A program made the position numbers and the translations under genes. Of a stretch of DNA of 12,401 nucleotides, positions 6,771 to 12,401 are shown in pieces. This stretch comes from Gammaproteobacteria bacterium (GTDB taxonomy: Bacteria > Pseudomonadota > Gammaproteobacteria > UBA9214). A model generated the notes under the pieces. That model saw only the letters and a list, made by a program, of their open reading frames with translations. It did no database searches and was not told the origin of the DNA. Position 1 is the stretch's first letter. Each line of letters opens with the position of its first letter. The DNA is taken from positions 1 through 12,401 of the forward strand of contig DMKK01000074.1 of NCBI GenBank assembly GCA_003454335.1, given 5' to 3'.

Positions 6771-6834
6771 GTGCAGGTTCCCGGGACGGCGGCTGATAAT
6801 CAATGGCCAGGGCCAGAATACAGGGAGAGCAGGA

Positions 6835-7314
6835 ATGAATAATTTATTACGAACGACGATCTACAGTTTGTTGACACTGCTGGTGGCTGGTCAGGCAGTC
6901 GCGCAGGAACTTTATATATACCCGGCCAAGGGTCAAAGTGCCGAGCAGCAGGATAAGGACAAGTTTGAGTGCTACAACTGGGCGAAAAATGATACCGGCT
7001 TTGACCCGATGGCCTTGCCAACAACCTCATCAGCGCCACCGAAGGGTCAGAAAAAATCAGGTGGTGCCGTTAGGGGCGGGCTGGGTGGCGCGGTCGTCGG
7101 CGGCATCCTCGGTGATAGCAGCAAGTCGGCAAAACGCGGTGCACTCGCCGGTGGCCTGATTGGTGGTGTACGGCAGAGCAGCCAGAATACCAAGACCAAG
7201 CAGAAGCGGTCAGACTGGGAACAGAAGGAATCTGCCAACTACGCCAATAATCGGAACAATTACAACCGTGCCTATTCAGCTTGCCTGGAAGGTCGTGGTT
7301 ATACCGTCAAGTAA
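6835..7314 (+). CDS. Secreted glycine-zipper family protein
   Basis: Encodes 159 residues from ATG 6835, which follows GGGAGAGCAGGA; the in-frame ATG at 6754 lies in the tandem-repeat leader and would bury the signal peptide. A signal peptide ends AVA-QE near residue 23. A conserved-looking segment FECYNWAKNDTGFDP (44-58) contains Cys46. A glycine zipper (about 76-112: GGAVRGGLGGAVVGG, then GALAGGLIGG) should form a membrane hairpin, and the C terminus has RAYSACLEGRGYTVK with Cys150. The two cysteines could form a disulfide in the periplasm. From memory, small proteobacterial glycine-zipper proteins share both the TGFDP-type and the CLEGRGYTV-type motifs. Function unknown; association with the outer membrane is likely. 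It is the first gene of a + strand run continuing 15 bases later. Confidence 0.85.
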   Translation: MNNLLRTTIYSLLTLLVAGQAVAQELYIYPAKGQSAEQQDKDKFECYNWAKNDTGFDPMALPTTSSAPPKGQKKSGGAVRGGLGGAVVGGILGDSSKSAKRGALAGGLIGGVRQSSQNTKTKQKRSDWEQKESANYANNRNNYNRAYSACLEGRGYTVK

Positions 7315-7329
7315 GGGAGTGATACGGAC

Positions 7330-7761
7330 ATGAAAAAAGTAAATCAACTGGCTATTTTGGCGAGTTCACTGGCACTCTCTGCAGTCGCTGTGGCGGAACC
7401 GTTTGACGGCAACAAAATCATGTTATGCGCGAACCAGTATGCATCAGAATGCATTGCGGGTACGGACTGTGTGAACGTTTCGCCTGGCAGCGTCAATCTG
7501 CCGAACTTTTTCCAGATCAATACCGGCGAGAAACTGATCAGTGCGGCACCGGAAAGTGGTTTGACGTCAACAACCACTATCGAACGCGTGGAACACCTTG
7601 ATGGCAAGCTGATGTTGCAGGGTGCCGATGACGGCATCAAGGATGTCAGGGACGGCGCAGGCTGGACCATGTCAATCAATGAGACGACTGGACAGATGGT
7701 GATGACGACTGCAGGGGATGGTTTTGCTGTGGTTATTTTTGGCGCCTGTACACTGCGCTAG
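7330..7761 (+). CDS. Small secreted four-cysteine protein of unknown function
   Basis: Encodes 143 residues from ATG 7330, with GGGAG about 11 bases upstream and a 15-base gap from the preceding gene, so co-transcription is likely. A signal peptide ends AVA-EP near residue 22. The mature protein of about 121 residues has Cys33, Cys41, Cys47 and Cys140, enough for two disulfides after export. The C-terminal half looks beta-rich, with LMLQGADDG, GWTMSINETTGQM and VVIFGAC as its most distinctive parts. I recall similar uncharacterised proteins in other gammaproteobacteria but know no function and no named domain. Its position between a glycine-zipper protein and a FadL channel suggests a periplasmic or outer-membrane accessory role, which is inference only. 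Confidence 0.82.
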   Translation: MKKVNQLAILASSLALSAVAVAEPFDGNKIMLCANQYASECIAGTDCVNVSPGSVNLPNFFQINTGEKLISAAPESGLTSTTTIERVEHLDGKLMLQGADDGIKDVRDGAGWTMSINETTGQMVMTTAGDGFAVVIFGACTLR

Positions 7762-7772
7762 TTGAAATACAT

Positions 7773-7839
7773 TGCAGGAGCGGGCTTGCCCGCGAATCGA
7801 TGGATACAAACCTTGTTCGCGGGCAAGTCCGCCCCTGCA
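7773..7839. repeat. REP pair of the GCGGGCTTGCCCGC (Pseudomonas-like) type
   Basis: Arms 7773-7796 and 7816-7839 are inverted copies agreeing at 22 of 24 positions, with 19 bases between. Each arm contains GCGGGC-TT-GCCCGC or a near copy, a tight hairpin by itself. The sequence closely resembles the well-known REP elements of Pseudomonas and relatives, whose consensus starts GTAGGAGCGGGC; here the foot reads GCAG. It lies 11 bases after the stop of the four-cysteine protein gene and 52 bases before the FadL-family start, inside a probable operon, where it may reduce read-through or stabilise the upstream mRNA. Confidence 0.85.
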
Positions 7840-7891
7840 GCATCGAATGCTGCCCCGGTGTTGTGGCCCCCCTGCTTTTTGGAGAACCTGT

Positions 7892-9154
7892 ATGAAAAAC
7901 CGTAATTTTGGAACAATCTGCAAATCTGTATTTCTGGTGACGGGGTTGCTGGCAACCCAGTCAGTACTTGCTGCGGGCTTCTATCTTTCAGAAGTCGGCA
8001 CACCCTTGAGCCTTGGCACAGCCGGGGTGGCAAATCCGACAAACACCCTGGGCGCTGATTCCTCCTGGACCAACCCGGCAGGCATGACCGGCCTTAACCA
8101 TGATTCCGCTGTTGTGGGGCTTCAGGCGGTCGTACCGTTTATGCGCTTTGACTCCTCGGTTGCCACAGCGGGTGGTGACGATGGGGGTAATGCCGGGAAT
8201 GCACAACCTGTCCCGAGCTTTTTCTATGTCAAGGCGGTAACGGATAAATTGCGTCTGGGCTTCTCTACAGCCGGTATTATCGGTGGCGGTGTTGACTATG
8301 GTGACAAGTTTGTCGGTCGTTATGCCACCAGTCTGGCCGAACTGGGTGCCGTGGGGATGTCACCGGCGATCGCCTATAAAGTGAACGACAATTTTTCTCT
8401 GGGTGCCGGAGTATCAATCGTTTATACGCGTTTTGATCAGGATATTGCGATCAATCAAAGCCTGGTCGGCGCGTCGGATGGCAAGCTGAAGATTGTCAAG
8501 GCAGATGATTGGGGTTATCAGCCCTATGTCGGGATGACATGGAATATGACGGAACGTGCCATGCTGGGCCTGGTATACCGGGCGGAAATGGATGTCGAAC
8601 TGGAAGGTGATGTGAAGTATCACAACTGGAAGCTGACACCGAACAAGCCCCCTGCAGACGACATCAAGATTGACTGGAACAATCCGCAGACGGCCAAGCT
8701 GGGTCTGAAATACAGGCTCGATGCAAGTAATCTCCTGTTTCTGAGCGCTGGCTGGGAAGACTGGTCCCGATTCAGCAAGAACAGACTGGCATTCAAGAGT
8801 GGTGCGCTGAACCCGGCCGTTACGCTGGATCGCAAGTTTGATGACACCTGGAATGCGGGTATAGCCCTGGTGCATGTGAATGGCAGCCATGGAATCAGTG
8901 TCGGGTTCGACTATGAAAGCTCGCCGGTTGATGACGAGCACCGTACCTTTGATTTGGCCTTTGATGAAATCTACAAGGTGTCTTTAGCCTATGCCTGGAA
9001 GGGCCGCAAGGATCTTGATTTTTCACTGGGAAGCACGGTGTATATTGTTGGTGATGCCAAGATCGATCAGACCTCACAGGGAGTGCGCGCCAAGGGTAAA
9101 TTTGACACCAACTACGTCGTCTTCCTGGGTGGCACAGCGCGGTACCAGTTCTAG
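7892..9154 (+). CDS. FadL/OmpP1/TodX-family outer-membrane hydrophobic-substrate channel
   Basis: Encodes 420 residues from ATG 7892, which has GGAG eight bases upstream. The frame is open back to 7772, but that extension reads through the REP pair and is rejected. A signal peptide is cleaved near VLA-AGF, giving a mature N terminus AGFYLSEVGTPLSLGTAGV that matches the FadL family's N-terminal plug. NPAGM at 61-65 is the family's conserved motif after the hatch region. The remainder alternates short beta strands, consistent with a 14-stranded barrel, and ends in RYQF with the terminal Phe typical of outer-membrane proteins. FadL proteins admit long-chain fatty acids, alkanes or aromatic hydrocarbons; the substrate here cannot be told. 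It is last of three + strand genes and converges on the MCE transporter operon. Length is in the family's usual range. Confidence 0.93.
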   Translation: MKNRNFGTICKSVFLVTGLLATQSVLAAGFYLSEVGTPLSLGTAGVANPTNTLGADSSWTNPAGMTGLNHDSAVVGLQAVVPFMRFDSSVATAGGDDGGNAGNAQPVPSFFYVKAVTDKLRLGFSTAGIIGGGVDYGDKFVGRYATSLAELGAVGMSPAIAYKVNDNFSLGAGVSIVYTRFDQDIAINQSLVGASDGKLKIVKADDWGYQPYVGMTWNMTERAMLGLVYRAEMDVELEGDVKYHNWKLTPNKPPADDIKIDWNNPQTAKLGLKYRLDASNLLFLSAGWEDWSRFSKNRLAFKSGALNPAVTLDRKFDDTWNAGIALVHVNGSHGISVGFDYESSPVDDEHRTFDLAFDEIYKVSLAYAWKGRKDLDFSLGSTVYIVGDAKIDQTSQGVRAKGKFDTNYVVFLGGTARYQF

Positions 9155-9207
9155 CCGTTTTCCGCATACATTTTGCATCCTGCGGTCCGGGTGCTATTGA
9201 TGTATTT

Positions 9208-9293
9208 GTAGGATGGGTAAAGCGCAGTGTACCCGCCAGAAACGGAGCACCTGCCTTGATGGGTACGTCACTTCGTTCCTTTACCCATCCTAC
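9208..9293. repeat. REP-like palindromic pair, feet outward (copy 2)
   Basis: Unit 9208-9237 starts GTAGGATGGGTAAAG on the + strand and has a shortened, decayed 3' half. Unit 9258-9293 is full length (36 bases) on the minus strand. The outer 15 bases are a perfect inverted repeat (9208-9222 with 9279-9293). The GTAG feet face outward here, the reverse of the arrangement at 2195-2286. The pair lies between the stops of the FadL-family gene and the MCE gene, so both transcripts would run into it. Confidence 0.8.
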
Positions 9294-9329
9294 AAAAAAC
9301 CGTAGAGCTTCGTACCTCAGCACATCCTT

Positions 9330-10331
9330 CTACTGTCGCTTGCCCCGCAGCAGCGCTTCGGGGTGCCTTTCCAGGTAATCGACGAATAGCCGGATCGAAA
9401 CAGCGGCCCTGGACAGCTCCTGCAGCAGGGATTCCAGTTTATTGGTATCGATACTTTCGACGACCCCCTGGCTCTGTTCCAACAGGCTTTTCGCCTGGTC
9501 TGCAGCCGCTTCTATACTCTCGGCGAGGCGTACCACTTGCTCGCCTTCCTGCGCACGCATCATGATACGAAAGTCAGCGATAGCAGCATCCGCTTCAGCT
9601 GAGGTCTGCCGCAGGCTGTGAGTCAGCGGTGTCACTTCCTTATTGAGCGTACTGGCCAGGTCGCGCACAGTTACCAGTGTCTGGCTCAACAGTTCGGGGG
9701 TGTCCTTGAATGACTGTGAAGTCACCGTGCTGCTGATAGCATCGACTGCCGACGTCAGACGGTCGACCAGTTCCCGGAGTGGCAACTTACGCACTGTTTT
9801 CACCAGCTGTTGCAGCGTGCCCTGCAGCTCCTCCATGGTGGAGGGCAGGGTAGGGAATTCTGCATAGGGGAAGTCGAACCCGTATAGCTGCGCCGGGCTG
9901 TCAGGATAGAAATCCAGCTCGATGTACAGCTGGCCGGTCACCAGACTGAGTGGGGCGAGTTTTGCGCGCAAACCGAGTTCTTCAATCGCGTACTGCGTTT
10001 CATCCTTGCCGGCCATCTTGTCAACGCCTGACTGGCTTTCGATTTCGTGAAACGCATCACCATCAAGCTCTATGATGACACCGACATAGACCTTGTATGT
10101 AGACCGGTCGAAAAGCAGTTGCATCCTCTTCACACTGCCCATCTTTACACCACGGAAACTGGCTGGCGCACCGATATTCAGACCCTTGGCATTGCCCTGG
10201 AAATAAAGAATAAAACTCTGGGTGTTTTTAAAAAACTTGCCCGATCCAAACGACAGCAAGGCCACGACCAGCAGGGCAATGGCGCCCAGTATAAATGCGC
10301 CGATGGCTGCGGAGCTGGCTTTCTGGCTCAC
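9330..10331 (-). CDS. MCE-domain substrate-binding protein of an ABC lipid transporter (MlaD/PqiB-like)
   Basis: Encodes 333 residues. It starts at GTG 10331, overlapping the ATPase stop by four bases (GTGA), which indicates coupled translation. One N-terminal membrane helix (about 9-28) anchors it in the inner membrane. A single MCE domain follows (about 36-143: FQGNAKGLNIGAPASFRGVK, then LAPLSLVTGQLYIELDF). A long periplasmic helical part (about 165-320) predicts coiled coil or needle-like assembly. FPTLPSTMEEL at 159-169 and VDYLERHPEALLRGK at 317-331 are typical of PqiB-type MCE proteins. MCE proteins form hexameric rings or tubes through which lipids pass. No cysteine-anchored auxiliary lipoprotein gene (PqiC-like) follows; the operon ends here against repeat copy 2. 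Confidence 0.92.
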   Translation of the reverse strand: MSQKASSAAIGAFILGAIALLVVALLSFGSGKFFKNTQSFILYFQGNAKGLNIGAPASFRGVKMGSVKRMQLLFDRSTYKVYVGVIIELDGDAFHEIESQSGVDKMAGKDETQYAIEELGLRAKLAPLSLVTGQLYIELDFYPDSPAQLYGFDFPYAEFPTLPSTMEELQGTLQQLVKTVRKLPLRELVDRLTSAVDAISSTVTSQSFKDTPELLSQTLVTVRDLASTLNKEVTPLTHSLRQTSAEADAAIADFRIMMRAQEGEQVVRLAESIEAAADQAKSLLEQSQGVVESIDTNKLESLLQELSRAAVSIRLFVDYLERHPEALLRGKRQ

Positions 10332-11119
10332 GCTTCACCCCGGGTAAGAAAGCGATGGATTTTTGGATCTGTCGATGTGTCGCGGAGTTGTTTGGGATTG
10401 CCGGTCGCTGTCATGGTCCTTTTCTCCGCATCGAGGAAAACCGAATTGTCACCGATCGAGAAAATGCTTGCCAGTTCGTGTGTAACGATCACCACCGTGG
10501 CCCCAAGACTGTCGCGCAACTCCAGGATCAGGTCGTCCAGCAAGCGTGAGCTGATCGGGTCCAGGCCTGCAGAGGGTTCGTCAAAATAGAGGATGTCGGG
10601 ATCCAGTGCAATTGCCCGCGCCAGTCCGACGCGTTTCATCATGCCGCCGCTGATCTCGGCAGGATAGTAGTCCTCGAAACCGGCCAGACCCACCAGCGCC
10701 AGTTTGAGCTGCGCCAGTTCCCGGATGTCAGCGGCGCTCAGGTCGGTGTATTCCTGCAGCGGCAGGGCGATGTTTTCCGCCAGTGTCATGGAACTCCACA
10801 GGGCGCTGCCCTGGTAGGACATGCCAAAGCTGCGCATAAAACCCTTGCGCCGCAGTGGCTCGGCGGCCCAGAAATCCTTGCCCTCGTAGAGCACCTGTCC
10901 CTTTACCGGTCTTTTTAGCCCGATCATGTGACGCAACAGGGTGCTTTTGCCGCAGCCGCTGTCGCCCATAATGATAAAGATATTCCCACGCTGTATCGAG
11001 AAAGTGAGATCCTGTTGCACGATAAAACTGCCATACGCCATGGTCAGGTCTTTTACCTGGATATGGACGTCGGGACCACTGGCCGTTGCAGTGGTCGCGG
11101 ATTCAGCCAGCGCAGACAT
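10328..11119 (-). CDS. ABC transporter ATP-binding protein, MlaF-like
   Basis: Encodes 263 residues and is the ATPase powering lipid transport by the adjacent permease and MCE protein on the cytoplasmic face. Walker A GDSGCGKST is at 52-60, Q-loop Gln103, signature ISGGM at 156-160, Walker B ILYFDE at 176-181 with catalytic Glu181, then SAGLDP, and H-loop His214 in VTHEL. All catalytic elements are intact. The first 17 or so residues are a variable Ser/Ala/Thr-rich extension. The start ATG 11119 lies eight bases after the permease stop, and the stop overlaps the MCE start. The MlaF/Ttg2A-type label follows from gene context and overall similarity. Confidence 0.94.
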   Translation of the reverse strand: MSALAESATTATASGPDVHIQVKDLTMAYGSFIVQQDLTFSIQRGNIFIIMGDSGCGKSTLLRHMIGLKRPVKGQVLYEGKDFWAAEPLRRKGFMRSFGMSYQGSALWSSMTLAENIALPLQEYTDLSAADIRELAQLKLALVGLAGFEDYYPAEISGGMMKRVGLARAIALDPDILYFDEPSAGLDPISSRLLDDLILELRDSLGATVVIVTHELASIFSIGDNSVFLDAEKRTMTATGNPKQLRDTSTDPKIHRFLTRGEA

Positions 11120-11127
11120 GCTTCAAC

Positions 11128-12261
11128 TCAAATACCCAGTACATTGAAAATCACCGTCAGAAATGCCGTTGCAATTACAATCAGCAGGATACCGCTTACC
11201 ACGGCGGATGTCGCTGCAGCGCCGACCGCCGATGAACTGCGGCCACACTTGATGCCCTGGTAACAACCGGCCACCGCGACCAGGACCCCGTACACGCTCG
11301 CCTCGGTGAGGCCAACCATGACATGCCTGATATTTACAGCTTCCTGGGTGCGGTGCAGGTACTCAATGATGCCAATATCGAAGGTGGTGACCGAAACAAA
11401 CAGTCCGCCCAGGATACCGAACAGGTCCGCATAGAGCGTCAGCAGCGGCATCATCAGAATCAGGGCCAGCATGCGCGGTAACACCAGAAAATCCATGGCA
11501 GAAATGCCCAGTGTCTCCAGCGCATCGATTTCTTCATTAACCTGCATGGTGCCCAGCTGGGCAGCGAAGGCGGCACCGGTGCGGCCGGCCATGATGATGC
11601 CGGTCATCATTGCGCCCATGGCACGTGCCATGCCGATACCCACCAGGTCTGCCACATACATGGTGGCACCGAAGTTCACCAGCTGCGCGGCGCCAATATA
11701 GGCAAGAATGATACCCACCAGGAAACTGATCAGGGCGACAATGCCGAGTGCCTGTGCACCGGTCTGCTGCAAGGTCAGCAGCAGGTCTGACCAGCGGAAT
11801 TGTGCCTTGCCACGCAGCAGCCGAGCCAGGCTCAGGGCCGCTTCGCCGAGAAACGCCAGTGCCTCTGTGGCTGTACCTGCCACGGCCATGCCCTGGTTGC
11901 CGATACGTGCAAGAAAAGACACTTTGCCTGCGGTACGTCTTGCGTCCCCTCGTTCCGGAACCGCGCTGGCCAGATGCAGCAGCTTTTGTACGCCGTCGGG
12001 CAGGCCCGACTGGTCCACCTGGATGGTGTTTTTAGCGGCAATCGCGGTGACGCGCACCAGGAAGGTCAGTAGTGCGCTGTCCCAGCCGGACATGGCCGTG
12101 CTGTCAAAACTGATCTGTTTGGTACCCGGGTGACTGTCCAGCCAGTCTTCCAGCGGGGCAGATTCCGGCAAGGCGTGACGTACCTTCCAGTTGCCTGTCA
12201 GCGTGATCTGCAACCCGTCTGGACCTGCTATTGCTAATTTCAGTTGATAGCTGTCTTCCAT
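11128..12261 (-). CDS. MlaE-family ABC permease with fused N-terminal STAS (MlaB-like) domain
   Basis: Encodes 377 residues from ATG 12261, first gene of the transporter operon. Residues 1 to about 105 look like a STAS domain, with SFDSTAMSGWDSALLTFLVR at 51-70, the role played by separate MlaB in E. coli; STAS domains bind and steady the ATPase. Residues about 115-377 are the MlaE permease, with membrane segments near 168-190, 260-290, 318-334 and 352-375. The family signature region is at 225-252 (AGRTGAAFAAQLGTMQV, then EEIDALETLG). The protein forms the inner-membrane core through which lipids move between membrane and the MCE ring. Fused STAS-MlaE permeases followed by an ATPase and an MCE protein are a known arrangement distinct from canonical mlaFEDCB, and no MlaC-like carrier gene is nearby. 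A palindrome at 12284-12303 lies just upstream. Confidence 0.93.
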   Translation of the reverse strand: MEDSYQLKLAIAGPDGLQITLTGNWKVRHALPESAPLEDWLDSHPGTKQISFDSTAMSGWDSALLTFLVRVTAIAAKNTIQVDQSGLPDGVQKLLHLASAVPERGDARRTAGKVSFLARIGNQGMAVAGTATEALAFLGEAALSLARLLRGKAQFRWSDLLLTLQQTGAQALGIVALISFLVGIILAYIGAAQLVNFGATMYVADLVGIGMARAMGAMMTGIIMAGRTGAAFAAQLGTMQVNEEIDALETLGISAMDFLVLPRMLALILMMPLLTLYADLFGILGGLFVSVTTFDIGIIEYLHRTQEAVNIRHVMVGLTEASVYGVLVAVAGCYQGIKCGRSSSAVGAAATSAVVSGILLIVIATAFLTVIFNVLGI

Positions 12262-12283
12262 TGCAGTATCCAGACGTGGTATG

Positions 12284-12303
12284 ACGCTATCTAATGATAG
12301 CGT
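12284..12303. promoter_or_regulatory. Perfect 8-bp palindrome upstream of the MCE transporter operon (possible operator)
   Basis: ACGCTATC-TAAT-GATAGCGT is a perfect inverted repeat with a four-base centre, ending 22 bases before the permease start codon. On the minus strand it overlaps a possible -10 box TATCAT (12299-12294) with a weak -35 (TTCTCC) 17 bases before it. A two-fold site over a promoter suits a dimeric repressor, but an mRNA hairpin near the start codon is also possible. Confidence 0.45.
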
Positions 12304-12338
12304 ACTTTCAAAATCGGAGAATATTTGTTAATCCGTCT

Positions 12339-12401
12339 GATGGGTGCGTCGCTGCGCTCCTTCACCCATCCTACGAAGATCTACGGTTTTTTGTAGGATG
12401 G
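12339..12401. repeat. REP-like palindromic pair, back-to-back, truncated by window end (copy 3)
   Basis: Unit 12339-12374 (36 bases, minus strand orientation) is the same element as at 2195-2230 with G/C substitutions (GATGGGTGCGTCGCTGCG...). After 18 bases a second unit begins on the + strand with GTAGGATGG at 12393 and is cut by the window edge. The arrangement equals copy 1, with feet facing inward. It lies upstream of the MCE transporter operon; the neighbouring gene is outside the window. Confidence 0.75.

Noticed and set aside
7772..7891. N-terminal extension of the FadL-family protein by 40 codons
   Set aside because: It is translated from the REP pair and lacks signal-peptide character; ATG 7892 has GGAG at good spacing and a proper signal peptide.
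8414..8941. 175-codon minus-strand frame inside the FadL-family gene
   Set aside because: It is antisense to a clear gene, with no signal peptide, domain or upstream ribosome site.
10047..10589. 180-codon + strand frame across the MCE/ATPase junction
   Set aside because: It is antisense to two overlapping genes with intact motifs; the translation shows no family features.

Overview
The window reads as chromosomal DNA of a free-living gammaproteobacterium. It is moderately GC-rich and densely packed. It carries a Bat (aerotolerance-type) operon end, a purU gene, and a large share of genes for outer-membrane or envelope lipid handling. Three families of palindromic intergenic repeat are present; two have the architecture of the REP elements common in gammaproteobacteria. 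I cannot name a genus from the sequence. No tRNA, rRNA, CRISPR array, insertion sequence or phage gene was seen.

Layout. (1) Positions 1-2172, + strand: the C-terminal end of a Gln/Glu-rich VWA/TPR protein (BatB/BatC type), overlapping batD. (2) 2195-2286: a back-to-back pair of REP-like units between convergent genes. (3) 2303-3166, - strand: purU, starting at TTG. (4) 3314-5482, - strand: an outer-membrane-type lipoprotein with an alpha/beta-hydrolase fold, followed 21 bases later by mlaA/vacJ, which ends in a clear intrinsic terminator. (5) 5483-5842: an intergenic stretch with a good sigma70-like promoter, a small palindrome and a long palindromic repeat. (6) 5843-6538, - strand: an OmpA-domain lipoprotein with a glycine zipper. 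It is divergent from (7) 6835-9154, + strand: a secreted glycine-zipper protein, a small four-cysteine secreted protein of unknown function and a FadL-family outer-membrane channel, probably one transcription unit with a REP pair between the last two genes. (8) 9208-9293: another REP-like pair between convergent units. (9) 9330-12261, - strand: a three-gene MCE-type ABC lipid transporter (STAS-MlaE permease, MlaF-like ATPase, MlaD/PqiB-like MCE protein) in tightly coupled order. (10) 12339-12401: the beginning of a third REP-like pair, cut by the window edge.

How the genes may work together. MlaA removes mislocalised phospholipids from the outer membrane. MCE/MlaE/MlaF systems move lipids between inner membrane and periplasm. 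FadL proteins let hydrophobic molecules across the outer membrane. The lipoprotein hydrolase next to MlaA is placed where it could act on a lipid or ester. Finding all of these within about 9 kb suggests an envelope-lipid neighbourhood, although they lie in at least three transcription units and direct cooperation is inference. The most unusual points are an MlaA with no cysteine for lipidation paired with a hydrolase that does have a lipobox, and the operon joining an unknown cysteine-containing secreted protein to a FadL channel.
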